From assembly GCF_022531965.1 (NCBI RefSeq), contig NZ_CP092831.1, forward strand, positions 1,578,001 to 1,642,000: a stretch of DNA of 64,000 bases, read 5' to 3'. The number at the start of each line of letters is the position of its first letter. The stretch's first letter is position 1. This DNA comes from Paenibacillus peoriae (GTDB taxonomy: Bacteria > Bacillota > Bacilli > Paenibacillales > Paenibacillaceae). A program made the translations under genes and the position numbers. The notes under the pieces were generated by a model that saw only the letters and a program-made list of their open reading frames with translations, was not told the DNA's origin and did not search any database. Below are positions 17,323 to 25,869 of the stretch, one piece after another.

Positions 17323-19221
17323 ATGAGTGTACAAGCACCAACCTTGGAACGGGCGCAGGACTTGCTGCAAAAATTTTATGGCTATCCCGATTTCCGGGAG
17401 GGACAAAAGAAAATTGTGGCCAGTATGCTGGAGGGCAACGATACGTTGGGCATCATGCCGACAGGGGGCGGAAAATCGATATGCTACCAGATCCCCGCAT
17501 TGTTGCATGAGGGGCTGACCATTGTCGTGTCACCGCTCATTTCGCTGATGAAGGACCAGGTGGATGCGCTGACCACGATGGGGATTGCTGCTGCCTACAT
17601 CAATAGTACGTTGAGTGGTCGAGAAGTGAATGATCGCATACGAGCCGCACGGAATGGTGACTTGAAGTTACTGTATGTCGCACCGGAACGACTCGAACTG
17701 GACTGGTTTCGCGATGAAATGGCTCAGTTGCCGATTTCCTGCGTAGCGGTAGATGAGGCTCACTGCGTATCCCAGTGGGGCCATGATTTCCGTACCAGCT
17801 ATCTGGCTGTGGCTCCATTCGTGGACGGGCTGTATGAACGTCCAATCGTGGCTGCGTTTACGGCAACGGCGACACCGCAGGTCATGGATGACATCGTGCG
17901 CTTGCTTCGTCTGCGCTCACCGGAGACGTTCGTTACAGGCCTTGGACGGCCCAATTTGGCGTTCAGTGTGCTGCGCGGGGAAGACAAACGCAGCTTTTTA
18001 CTGAATTACGCCCGTGAGCATGAGGGTGAATCCGGCATTATTTATGCTGCGACACGTAAGGACGTGGACGATTTGTACCAACGGCTGCGTGACGCAGGCA
18101 TGGCGGCTGGACGCTATCATGCCGGGATGACAGATCAGGAACGTGCAGATAGCCAGGAAGGGTTTCTGTACGACGATATCCGTGTCATTGTAGCAACCAA
18201 TGCCTTCGGCATGGGGATAGATAAATCGAACGTACGCTATGTCATTCACTACAACATGCCTAAAAATATGGAGGCGTACGTGCAAGAGGCGGGACGCGCA
18301 GGACGTGATGGCGACCCGAGTCAATGTATTTTGCTGTTCGGACCGCAAGATATTGTGACGCAGAAGTTCCTGATTGAGCAAAATCCACAGGATGAAGACC
18401 GCAAGCGTAATGACTATCGCAAGCTCCAGCAGATGGTTGATTATTGCTACACGACTCGTTGCCTACGTACAGCACAGCTTGAGTATTTCGGAGAAGCGGA
18501 GGAGCATAAAGCTTGCGGCATATGCAGTTCATGTACAGATGAACGGGAACTGGTTGATATGACCATAGATGCGCAAAAGATTTTTTCGTGCATTCATCGC
18601 ATGCGGGAACGTTATGGGGTCTCGATGGTCGCCTCGGTGTTGAAAGGCTCGCGTAACAAAAAAGTGCTGCAGTATGGTTTTGACAGCCTACCAACCTATG
18701 GCGTGATGGGCAACCGGACGGAAAAAGAGATCGCCGAAATCATCAATGTTCTTGTTTCGGAAGGCTATCTGATGTTGTCCGAGGGACAATATCCGGTCGT
18801 ACGCTTGCAGCAGCTTGCCGCTGAAGTGCTGAAGGGCCAGCGAGAAGTCATGCAGCGTGTGGTGCGACATGCCACGGCTTTTGCAGGTGGAGCAGGTTCA
18901 CGCGGACGACAGGGACGCGATGCATACCCGGCTGCAGTCAACGAAACCGTGTTCGAGCAATTGCGCCTGATCCGCCGCGATCTGGCCGCTCAGGAGCATG
19001 TACCGTCTTATATCATTTTCAATGATGCGACGCTGCGTGAGATGAGCGTAGCGAGCCCACAATCCGAGGCAGAGATGTTGCGGATCAAGGGTGTCGGAGA
19101 AGTGAAGTTCCGCAAGTACGGCAAGCCGTTTCTTGATTTTTTTCATAATCAGGGGAATATCGGGGGAACGGTAAGTGAGGACGAGATTTATGCAGACGAT
19201 GTGTACGAGGATTTTGAATAG
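17323..19221 (+). CDS. recQ: ATP-dependent DNA helicase RecQ
   Basis: This 632-residue 3'-5' helicase acts in recombination and fork repair. Visible domains in order are the helicase core with Walker A GIMPTGGGKS (K51) and DEAH at 144-147 followed by the RecQ loop HCVSQWGHDFR, a second RecA lobe ending in the arginine-rich QEAGRAGRDG, a zinc-binding region with four Cys (CYTTRCLR and CGICSSC), a winged helix, and an HRDC domain near the C-terminus. The ATG at 17323 follows GAGGAG. It is one of the two RecQ forms usual in Bacilli, the long one with HRDC. The gene 54 bases downstream may be co-transcribed. Confidence 0.95.
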   Translation: MSVQAPTLERAQDLLQKFYGYPDFREGQKKIVASMLEGNDTLGIMPTGGGKSICYQIPALLHEGLTIVVSPLISLMKDQVDALTTMGIAAAYINSTLSGREVNDRIRAARNGDLKLLYVAPERLELDWFRDEMAQLPISCVAVDEAHCVSQWGHDFRTSYLAVAPFVDGLYERPIVAAFTATATPQVMDDIVRLLRLRSPETFVTGLGRPNLAFSVLRGEDKRSFLLNYAREHEGESGIIYAATRKDVDDLYQRLRDAGMAAGRYHAGMTDQERADSQEGFLYDDIRVIVATNAFGMGIDKSNVRYVIHYNMPKNMEAYVQEAGRAGRDGDPSQCILLFGPQDIVTQKFLIEQNPQDEDRKRNDYRKLQQMVDYCYTTRCLRTAQLEYFGEAEEHKACGICSSCTDERELVDMTIDAQKIFSCIHRMRERYGVSMVASVLKGSRNKKVLQYGFDSLPTYGVMGNRTEKEIAEIINVLVSEGYLMLSEGQYPVVRLQQLAAEVLKGQREVMQRVVRHATAFAGGAGSRGRQGRDAYPAAVNETVFEQLRLIRRDLAAQEHVPSYIIFNDATLREMSVASPQSEAEMLRIKGVGEVKFRKYGKPFLDFFHNQGNIGGTVSEDEIYADDVYEDFE

Positions 19222-19275
19222 CCATACTAAGGTAAGGATATAACAGTCCATGCAAACTATAGAAGGTTGTGACCT

Positions 19276-21132
19276 ATGAAAGTCATTTTATCAACGTTAA
19301 ATGCAAAATATATTCATACCTCGCTGGCCATCCGATGTCTCAAAGCCTACAGTGAAAAGGACTTTGATATCGAGCTGGCGGAGTACACGATTAAGGACCC
19401 GGTGATGAACATCGTATCCGATTTGTTTCAACGGGGGGCAGATGTCATCGGCTTTTCCTGTTATATTTGGAACATTGAAGAGACGATTAAAGTCATCGAT
19501 GTATTGAAAAAGATTATGCCCGAAGTCAAAATTGTTCTGGGTGGTCCAGAGGTATCCTACGATACGGATCACTGGATGAAGCGTTTGGCGAATGTGGACT
19601 TTATCGTGGTTGGTGAAGGAGAGGAAACATTCCATCAACTGCTGCAGGAGCTGGAAGGGGATCGCAAGTTCCATTTTGTGTATGGACTTGCTTACCGTAA
19701 GGGAGAAGAGGTTATTCAGATGCCCGGTCGTCCGAAAGCGGACTTGAACGAGTTGCCGTCGCCCTATCGTTTTGCTGAAGATATACCGGAACTCGGGAAA
19801 CGGGTTGTTTATTTCGAAACGAGCCGGGGCTGTCCGTTCAGCTGCCAGTTTTGTCTGTCAAGCATCGAAGTTGGGGTGCGCTATTACGATATCGAGCGTA
19901 CAAAGTCAGATATTCTGTATCTGATCGACAATGGAGCCAACCTAATTAAGTTCGTGGATCGGACGTTTAATATTAAACGCGATTATGCACTGGAAATGTT
20001 CAAATTTTTGATTGAAAATCACCGTGGATGTGTCTTCCAGTTTGAGATTACGGCAGATATTATGCGTCCCGAGGTATTGGATTATTTGGCGGAAAACGCG
20101 CCGCCGGGCGTATTTCGTTTTGAAATCGGCGTCCAATCAACGAATGATCCTACCAATGAGCTGGTTAAGCGTCGCCAGAACTTTACCAAACTTTCTCGTA
20201 CTGTTACAAAGGTCAAACAAAGCGGTAAAATCGACCAGCATTTGGATTTGATCGCCGGATTGCCCTTGGAGGACTACAACACATTCCGTAAAACGTTTAA
20301 TGACGTTTTTGCGCTCGGCCCGGAAGAGCTTCAACTTGGCTTCCTCAAAATGCTGCGTGGCACCGGACTGCGTATCGACGCAGACAAGTATAACTATACG
20401 TATATGGATGTTGCGCCGTATGAAATGCTGAGCAATGACGTCCTTTCCTTTGCCGATATCGTCCGGCTCAAGCGCTTGGAAGATGTATTGGAAAAGTATT
20501 GGAATTCTCATCGTATGGATCATACAGTCAACTATCTGATTGAGCGTGAATTCTCGTCCGCCTTTGATTTCTTTCAGGAATTCGGAGACTACTGGGAAGG
20601 ACAGGGCTGGCAAAAAATCGGGCATCAGCTCGAAGACTTGTTCACGCGTCTCCAGTCCTTTCTAGAATCGCGTGGAACAAAGCGAATGGATATGGTGCTT
20701 GGACTGATGAAGCTTGATTATTTCCTTAACCATAAATATAAGCCGCGTAAAATTTGGTGGGAGCATGCCTTGGAGAAGAATGATTGGTCCAGCTATATGA
20801 AAATGGTTCTCCAGCATCCGGATGCGCTGTTGTCACCTGTGGTGGCAGATGCGAGCAAGGAGAGTACAGGTGAGACGGATGTAGGCAGTCAACAGCCGCA
20901 GCCATACCGCGAGATTATCCCAGCCTTTGCTTCCTTGAAGCTGAGTGAAAAAGAACTGCAAAAGCACGCTGTGCTGGATGTACTGCCGTTCAGTCTGGAT
21001 CATATCCTGAGTGGGGGTAGCCCATTGACTGCCGAAGGCCGCACGCTTCTGCTTGTAGTCTATCAGCAAAATGGACAGCAAAAGCCGCTCTACTACACCA
21101 TGCCGATCGGCAAAAATATCGCTGCGATTTAA
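19276..21132 (+). CDS. B12-binding-domain radical SAM protein (DUF4080)
   Basis: This 618-residue protein has an N-terminal cobalamin-binding-like Rossmann domain (residues 1-150, with DVIGFSCYIWN and VLGGPEVSYD) and a radical SAM domain whose cluster motif is CxxxCxxC at C186, C190 and C193 in SRGCPFSCQFC. The C-terminal 200 residues match DUF4080. Enzymes of this type do difficult methylations or rearrangements using a 4Fe-4S cluster and SAM; the substrate of this subfamily is unknown to me. The ATG at 19276 follows AGAAGGTTG. It follows recQ by 54 bases on the same strand, so it may share its transcript. Confidence 0.88.
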   Translation: MKVILSTLNAKYIHTSLAIRCLKAYSEKDFDIELAEYTIKDPVMNIVSDLFQRGADVIGFSCYIWNIEETIKVIDVLKKIMPEVKIVLGGPEVSYDTDHWMKRLANVDFIVVGEGEETFHQLLQELEGDRKFHFVYGLAYRKGEEVIQMPGRPKADLNELPSPYRFAEDIPELGKRVVYFETSRGCPFSCQFCLSSIEVGVRYYDIERTKSDILYLIDNGANLIKFVDRTFNIKRDYALEMFKFLIENHRGCVFQFEITADIMRPEVLDYLAENAPPGVFRFEIGVQSTNDPTNELVKRRQNFTKLSRTVTKVKQSGKIDQHLDLIAGLPLEDYNTFRKTFNDVFALGPEELQLGFLKMLRGTGLRIDADKYNYTYMDVAPYEMLSNDVLSFADIVRLKRLEDVLEKYWNSHRMDHTVNYLIEREFSSAFDFFQEFGDYWEGQGWQKIGHQLEDLFTRLQSFLESRGTKRMDMVLGLMKLDYFLNHKYKPRKIWWEHALEKNDWSSYMKMVLQHPDALLSPVVADASKESTGETDVGSQQPQPYREIIPAFASLKLSEKELQKHAVLDVLPFSLDHILSGGSPLTAEGRTLLLVVYQQNGQQKPLYYTMPIGKNIAAI

Positions 21133-21139
21133 TATAAGA

Positions 21140-21179
21140 GGCATCGACTTTGATATACCAAGAGTCGGTGCCTTCTTTT
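21140..21179 (+). terminator. Terminator after the radical SAM gene
   Basis: GGCATCGACT (21140-21149) pairs with AGTCGGTGCC (21163-21172), followed by TTCTTTTG. Confidence 0.8.
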
Positions 21180-21210
21180 GTCTTATAAAAAACAGGTGAG
21201 CACTCCAAAT

Positions 21211-21249
21211 TTTACATTCGTGTAATCTATTGCTTTACGATACTTTACA
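21211..21249 (+). promoter_or_regulatory. Putative Pho box (PhoP-binding repeats) before the alkaline phosphatase gene
   Basis: TTTACA at 21211, a weaker TGTAAT at about 21222, TTTACG at 21234 and TTTACA at 21244 lie at 10-11 base spacing, close to the TTAACA direct repeats with 11-base period known for B. subtilis PhoP. An AT-rich stretch with TATCATATAT follows at about 21270 as a possible -10 region. The downstream gene is an alkaline phosphatase, a classic PhoP target. Confidence 0.6.
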
Positions 21250-21308
21250 AAGCAGATATATGATTACTTTATCATATATGAATATTAAATTTATTGGAGT
21301 GTGACCTT

Positions 21309-22622
21309 GTGAAAAAGCGTTCGATGAAAAAGAGTATCCTTGCTTTAGGTGCTATTACCGTTTTGAGTGCGCCATTGTTATCTGCTAATATCCCTAACGC
21401 TTTTGCAGCCTCATCTAATACCAAGTCTACTACGACACAGGTATCCAAAGGACAGAAAACCTCGTCAGCGAAAGTCGATGCCCCTAAGAATGTCATTCTC
21501 TTCATCGGCGATGGTATGGGAGAAGCAAGTCGCAACGCGATTCGCTTGGCGACGGTAGGGAAATCGGGATTACTTGAAATGGACAACATGCCTGTAACCG
21601 GCCTGGTTAGCACAAGTTCAGGGGATAACCTGGTTACGGATTCTGCCGCCGCTGCGACTGCCATTGCAACAGGTGTGAAAACGTATAACGGCGCGATTGG
21701 AATGGATTTGAATAAAAAACCAGTGACAACGATTATGGAGCTGGCTAAAAAAGCAGGCATGTCTACAGGTGTCGTGACGACAAGCCAAGTGACAGACGCA
21801 ACGGGGGCTGCCTTTGGTGCGCATGTCGAAAAACGCTCCGCTCAAAGCGAGATTGCCAAACAGTATTTGGAGAAAAGCAAGCTGGATGTTATTCTGGGCG
21901 GTGGTGAGGATTTCTGGTACCCTGCCGGAACAGTAGGCAAACATCCAGATGCTCCGGCAGAAGATCCTGAGGAAGCGAGTAAGGGAACTCAAGGGAATTT
22001 GGTAGAACAAGCGAAGAAGCTGGGATATAGCTATGTGACGGATCAGACAGGAATGAAAGCAGCCAAAGGTTCTAAGTTGCTGGGGCTGTTCGCCAATGAA
22101 GAGATGTTCCAAGCTCACAACAAGCAGGGTAACTCTTACAATCCAACGGTTTCTTTACCGGATATGACGACCAAAGCGATTGATGTTCTTTCCAAAAACC
22201 AAAAAGGTTTTTTCCTGATGGTAGAAGAAGAAGGAACGGATGAGATGGCGCATGACAATGAAGGTGAGCTAACGATTAAGGCTGGGCAACAGCTCGATAA
22301 GGCCGTTAAAGTAGCTAAAGATTATGCCAAAGCACATCCAGATACATTAGTGTTGGTGACGGCAGATCATGAAACGGGCGGTTTGGCGATTGAAGGCGAA
22401 GATGCGGAGGATGAATCCGGTGAAGGCGTCTCCAAAGAGGATGGTCCTTTTACTGTAAAAGGCTCTAATGAAAAGTTTTATATTGACTGGACCACGGGAG
22501 GACATACATCTGTTGATGTGGCGTTAACCGCGATGGGCCCAGGCTCTTCTCAGTTTAGCGGGAATTACCCGAATACTGCCATTCATGATAAGCTGGTTAA
22601 GTTGCTTCAATTAAAGAAATAG
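21309..22622 (+). CDS. Secreted alkaline phosphatase
   Basis: This 437-residue metalloenzyme releases phosphate from organic esters outside the membrane. It starts at the GTG at 21309, nine bases after GGAG. The first 33 residues are a signal peptide (KKRSMKKS charged end, hydrophobic core, AFA-A cleavage site). Active-site motifs include FIGDGMGE with D68, the nucleophile S112 in VTDSAAAATAIATG, the metal-binding TADHETGG near residue 357, and GGHTS near 396. Size and motifs match PhoA/PhoB of B. subtilis. It is monocistronic, behind a Pho-box-like promoter and with a hairpin after the stop, so it is probably induced by phosphate starvation. Confidence 0.92.
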   Translation: MKKRSMKKSILALGAITVLSAPLLSANIPNAFAASSNTKSTTTQVSKGQKTSSAKVDAPKNVILFIGDGMGEASRNAIRLATVGKSGLLEMDNMPVTGLVSTSSGDNLVTDSAAAATAIATGVKTYNGAIGMDLNKKPVTTIMELAKKAGMSTGVVTTSQVTDATGAAFGAHVEKRSAQSEIAKQYLEKSKLDVILGGGEDFWYPAGTVGKHPDAPAEDPEEASKGTQGNLVEQAKKLGYSYVTDQTGMKAAKGSKLLGLFANEEMFQAHNKQGNSYNPTVSLPDMTTKAIDVLSKNQKGFFLMVEEEGTDEMAHDNEGELTIKAGQQLDKAVKVAKDYAKAHPDTLVLVTADHETGGLAIEGEDAEDESGEGVSKEDGPFTVKGSNEKFYIDWTTGGHTSVDVALTAMGPGSSQFSGNYPNTAIHDKLVKLLQLKK

Positions 22623-22654
22623 CTCGGGGTGTAAGCCGCCACTTTAAAGGCTTT

Positions 22655-22676
22655 CCATATTGGCAATATGGTTTTT
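22655..22676 (+). terminator. Terminator after the alkaline phosphatase gene
   Basis: CCATATT and AATATGG form a 7-bp stem with a 3-base loop followed by five T. Confidence 0.65.
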
Positions 22677-22793
22677 CCTGTGATAAACTAAAGCTAATAA
22701 GTATATACTGAAAAATAGCAAAGATGCAGCCAACATCCTCACTCTTTTACAACAGCCGCTTATAGGGGCGGTAGTTGTAGGGTTGGATTAGTA

Positions 22794-22837
22794 AAATAGA
22801 CCGCTAACCTTTTCCAGAGGGCGGTCTATTTCTTTTT
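22794..22837. terminator. Strong terminator at the end of the holin-like toxin remnant
   Basis: AAATAGACCGC (22794-22804) and GCGGTCTATTT (22821-22831) form an 11-bp stem; the plus side ends in CTTTTTG, the minus side in TATTTTAC. It could end a plus-strand RNA from 22680-22790 as well as the leftward toxin transcript that it overlaps. Confidence 0.75.
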
Positions 22838-22908
22838 GTTGAAGGAAAGAATCAAGATCACCAATGTCGCAAATTGAATCATCACATCAATGTATCTTTA
22901 ACCTCCAC
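22826..22908 (-). pseudogene. Remnant of a holin-like type I toxin gene with a frameshift
   Basis: On the minus strand AAAGGAGGTGATG is followed by GTG at 22908 and the codons MEVKDTLM, then a TGA stop at 22882-22884. Skipping the two bases TG after the eighth codon opens the frame for MIQFATLVILILSFNKKK and a TAG at 22826. The joined peptide (26 residues, a short charged head, one hydrophobic helix, a basic tail) looks like the putative holin-like toxins of Bacilli related to BsrG/TxpA, which start with exactly this kind of ribosome binding site. The DNA at the break reads GATGTGATGATT, so a short duplication is a likely cause. A 19-residue frame starting at the second ATG could still be made. 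A sequencing error is the main alternative. Confidence 0.6.
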
Positions 22909-22953
22909 AGGCATCACCTCCTTTGCAGGAGACTAGCCGAACGTGTTCTACCT

Positions 22954-23559
22954 TTACTCCTCCGTTGTTTTCTTCCCCCATACTAATTTCATTATAAAAA
23001 ATATAATGGTCAGCATGATGACAAGCAATGCCATCTGCAAGCCATAACGATGGATTAGTTCTCCTACTGCCTGTACATGATCGCCAAAGATACGTCCGAG
23101 TAGAAAGAAGATCAGCGTCCAGATCAAACCCGTTGAATAAGAGAAGAGGGCGTAGCGCTTGAAGCTCATTTTATTGATTCCGACAATATAAGGAATAATG
23201 TGACGGACGATCGGCAGCAAATAACTGATGCAAATAGTGAAGTTTCCATACTTATGTATCAATTTTTCCGAAAACGTAATGTACTTGTCCATTTTTTTCT
23301 TCCGGCGTAAACGTTCTAGAATCGGTGTGCCCACGGTTCTCCCCAATACATAACCTAAGGACAAGCCTGATATAACCCCAAGATATACAATTAAAAAAGC
23401 GGGTAACGGGTGAAGTATGCCCATGCCTGTTACAGCCCCGCCAGTCATCACAATGACTTCATCCGGGATGGGCAGACCCACAATCCCCAGCCATAGAGAA
23501 AAGAATAATGCTGCATAGCCGTATTGTTCGATGATGGAAATTAAATATTCCACGTCCAT
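22954..23559 (-). CDS. DedA-family membrane protein
   Basis: This 201-residue protein has about five membrane segments and the DedA signature GLPIPDEVIVMTGGAV at residues 28-43, GYVLGRTVG, and a basic-charged region before the last helices. DedA proteins are thought to flip or recycle lipids such as undecaprenyl phosphate or phosphatidylethanolamine and need the proton gradient. The ATG at 23559 follows AAGGAGT, 15 bases after the stop codon of the upstream methyltransferase gene, so the two form one operon. The neighbour is a phospholipid-methyltransferase-like protein, which fits a membrane lipid role. Confidence 0.88.
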   Translation of the reverse strand: MDVEYLISIIEQYGYAALFFSLWLGIVGLPIPDEVIVMTGGAVTGMGILHPLPAFLIVYLGVISGLSLGYVLGRTVGTPILERLRRKKKMDKYITFSEKLIHKYGNFTICISYLLPIVRHIIPYIVGINKMSFKRYALFSYSTGLIWTLIFFLLGRIFGDHVQAVGELIHRYGLQMALLVIMLTIIFFIMKLVWGKKTTEE

Positions 23560-23574
23560 ACCCGTACTCCTTTC

Positions 23575-24150
23575 TTAAGCTTTCTTTCGGCATACATACA
23601 CGAATGCGGGTGGAACATTCATGGGCACAAACTTGATTTCTTCAATATCAAACCATTCACCTAACTGCTGCTTCATCTGTTTAGAGTATTGAAAGGCCAC
23701 AAACATTCCTCCATCCCTGAGCGATAGATGAATTTGTTCTACAATTTGATTCCGCATCGCTTGTGGAAAATTGAAAAAAGGCAGCCCGCTGATTATGCAG
23801 TCAAGCTGTTCTATTTGAGCATTTTTCATAGCAAGCTGAAGCTCACGCGAGTCGGAATAGCATAGATAATTCGGGAATCTTCTTTTTAAACTCTGCTGCA
23901 TGGTTTGGTCTTTCTCAAAGAGTAAAACCTTAGGTTGAAATTCAGCAGCAGACGGGATGTATTGAGTAATAGCCCCTGTTCCAGCACCAAGCTCGGCAAC
24001 AGCATGAACTTCACTCCATGGAATGGATTCTATCATATTTTTAGCTAAAAATCTGGAACTTGGTGTTACACTACCCACGTATGCAGGCGAGTACAAAAAT
24101 TTGACCAGGAACATAAGTCTCTCGTGAACCAAATGGCTAATACGGATCAT
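23575..24150 (-). CDS. SAM-dependent methyltransferase, phospholipid N-methyltransferase-like
   Basis: This 191-residue class I methyltransferase starts MIRISHLVHERLMFLVKF, with an amphipathic N-terminal helix, YSPAYVGSVTPSSRFLAKNM, the SAM loop ELGAGTGAI (53-61) and the SGLPFFNFP motif in place of the usual NPPY. This combination is characteristic of PmtA-like phosphatidylethanolamine N-methyltransferases and of the related KsgA/Erm fold. True phosphatidylcholine synthesis is rare in Firmicutes, so the lipid or other substrate is open. It is co-transcribed with dedA. The ATG at 24150 follows AAAGTAGGGAAATG. Confidence 0.8.
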   Translation of the reverse strand: MIRISHLVHERLMFLVKFLYSPAYVGSVTPSSRFLAKNMIESIPWSEVHAVAELGAGTGAITQYIPSAAEFQPKVLLFEKDQTMQQSLKRRFPNYLCYSDSRELQLAMKNAQIEQLDCIISGLPFFNFPQAMRNQIVEQIHLSLRDGGMFVAFQYSKQMKQQLGEWFDIEEIKFVPMNVPPAFVYVCRKKA

Positions 24151-24437
24151 ACATCATTTCCCTACTTTCAATTTTTAAAATACGTTCATTTATTCTTTGC
24201 TAAGAGTAACAAATTATCCCTTTACTTACTCCTGTCTCAAGTAGGGTTGATCCCCCCGTCTTGCGGAGGGTATTTTCCTTGACTATGGTCTAGGAAATAA
24301 TAAAAGGGTTACGGTATTAATGAGTCTGTATTGATTCAGTTATCATTCAGCATACCCTCAGGTTGCATTCAGATTTGCTACCGATGAAAGGTAGGTGGGC
24401 AGCCAAAAACATTATGTACACTGAGAGGGGATCTATT

Positions 24438-24695
24438 TTGTCACTATCCATTAACAGACATCTTATCACGACTTCCTATGATCATTCGAATACGGTGAAG
24501 TCACATGAGAATGGACTAAATACCGCGGGTCATACCACACACAAGAAATCTAACGATTCACTCGAATTGAGTAAGGAATTCATGGAATACACGGGAGGAA
24601 TGCAGGCTCCGCTTCCTACGAATGCCACAGATGAAGAAATATCGGCTTTATTCGATAAAATCGCTAAGACTTTTGAACAATCTGTATCATCGTAG
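24438..24695 (+). CDS. Uncharacterised small protein upstream of a FlxA-like gene
   Basis: An 85-residue protein that most likely starts at the TTG at 24438, seven bases after GAGAGGGG. The N-terminal half is polar (NRHLITTSYDHS), the C-terminal half reads LELSKEFMEYTGGMQ and DEEISALFDKIAKTFEQ, an acidic helical tail. No family was recognised. It lies 86 bases before the FlxA-like gene on the same strand and both have a polar, low-complexity head, so they may be expressed together. Confidence 0.55.
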   Translation: MSLSINRHLITTSYDHSNTVKSHENGLNTAGHTTHKKSNDSLELSKEFMEYTGGMQAPLPTNATDEEISALFDKIAKTFEQSVSS

Positions 24696-24781
24696 TCATA
24701 GTCATTAGAGTGCAACACCATAGCTTAGAACCGGTTAGCCCACACGTGTAAACTCATACTTTTATAAAGGGGAAATCTCGT

Positions 24782-25135
24782 ATGAACATTTCATCCACAT
24801 CCAGCAGTTCTATATCTATTTCAAGCACTTCATCTTCATCCAGTACCAACGATACAGCTAGTCTGGAAAAGCAAAAAGCTCAACTTGAAGCGGAGTACAA
24901 CAAGGTACAGCAAAGTAAGGATAATAAAGATACAAAAGAAACAAAAATGAAGCAGCTTCAGCAACAAATTAAACAGATTGAAGCTCAAATTGCACAGCAA
25001 AGTTCGCAATCCAGCAGTACGTCAACTCCAAAAATGGAAAAGCCCGCTCCAAGTAACACAGAAACAACTCGTATCAACAGCGCTAACAGCAGCGATATTA
25101 CGGGAATTGGGAGATCACTGGATATTTCAATTTAA
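24782..25135 (+). CDS. FlxA-like family protein
   Basis: This 117-residue protein begins with a Ser/Thr-rich stretch (residues 3-26, mostly S, T and I), then a coiled coil at about 28-75 (SLEKQKAQLEAEYNKVQQSK and QLQQQIKQIEAQIAQQ), then a polar tail ending GRSLDISI. Heptad spacing and the QLQQQIKQIEAQI repeat match the FlxA-like family, named after a sigma-28-controlled E. coli gene of unknown role. The ATG at 24782 follows AAAGGGGAAA. The Ser-rich head is typical of Paenibacillus and Bacillus members that end with GxSLDIxI-like tails. Function is unknown. Confidence 0.8.
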   Translation: MNISSTSSSSISISSTSSSSSTNDTASLEKQKAQLEAEYNKVQQSKDNKDTKETKMKQLQQQIKQIEAQIAQQSSQSSSTSTPKMEKPAPSNTETTRINSANSSDITGIGRSLDISI

Positions 25136-25181
25136 TCATCCCCTCTCTTCTCCTGTATGGCAGACGATGGATATAAAGGAT

Positions 25182-25217
25182 AGCAGGTTCTCCGTTTCAG
25201 AGGGGCCTGCTTTTTTC
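25182..25217 (+). terminator. Terminator after the FlxA-like gene
   Basis: AGCAGGTTCTC pairs with GAGGGGCCTGCT around a 7-base loop, followed by six T. It closes the two-gene unit 24438-25135. Confidence 0.8.
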
Positions 25218-25431
25218 GTTACTAAATATTTTGCATGAATCCAGGGAACGACTTTAATCAGCGATATTTAGATTAGAATAATTCTGTCCATCTAAATTGA
25301 ATCATGTGACTAAACATAGAAAAGTATATACAATATATAACAGTAGGAAGATGAAAGTATTTTAACCCTATTATTTTCTATATTTAAATCAGTAAGTGCT
25401 AGTAATCATTTCAAATTGGAGGATTTATGCC

Positions 25432-25869
25432 ATGACGCTGGAACCTCAGATGAATCGAAGTAGTAGAGATGAAGCGCGTTTAGTCAGAAACAAGTTGATT
25501 GAGTTTAATGCGAAACACGTTCCAGCAGATATTCGAACCCAATACGAAGAGATTAATCTTACGCTTAAAAATGAAGACGGTCAGGTGATAGGCGGTCTCC
25601 TAAGTGTACTATGTTGGAACTGGGTGGAGGTTGATATTTTGTGGGTAGATCAGAGCTACAGAGGAAAGGGCTACGGTTCACAACTACTTGGTGAAATTGA
25701 ACAAATTGCTAAAAAAAAAGGGTGTGATTTTATACAACTTAATACCTTTACTTTCCAAGCGCCCGAATTCTATGAAAAGCAGGGGTATGAAGTCGTTGGT
25801 GTCATTGACGATGCTCCGAGAGGCTTTAAACACTATTATTATAAGAAAAATATACTGAGGACTCTATAG
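25432..25869 (+). CDS. GNAT-family N-acetyltransferase
   Basis: This 145-residue protein has the acetyl-CoA loop VDQSYRGKGYGSQLLGEIE (about residues 70-88) and the C-terminal APEFYEKQGYEVVG signature of GNATs. The early NEDGQVIGGLLSVLCWNWVEVDILW stretch, in which an inner strand precedes the loop, is typical of the YtmI/Bacillus small GNATs. The substrate is unknown. I chose the ATG at 25432 because TTGGAGG lies nine bases upstream. It abuts the next gene with no gap. Confidence 0.85.
   Translation: MTLEPQMNRSSRDEARLVRNKLIEFNAKHVPADIRTQYEEINLTLKNEDGQVIGGLLSVLCWNWVEVDILWVDQSYRGKGYGSQLLGEIEQIAKKKGCDFIQLNTFTFQAPEFYEKQGYEVVGVIDDAPRGFKHYYYKKNILRTL

Noticed and set aside
24245..24275. CCCCCCGTCTTGCGGAGGG hairpin
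   Set aside because: No gene ends nearby on the plus strand and pairing is imperfect, so I do not call a terminator.
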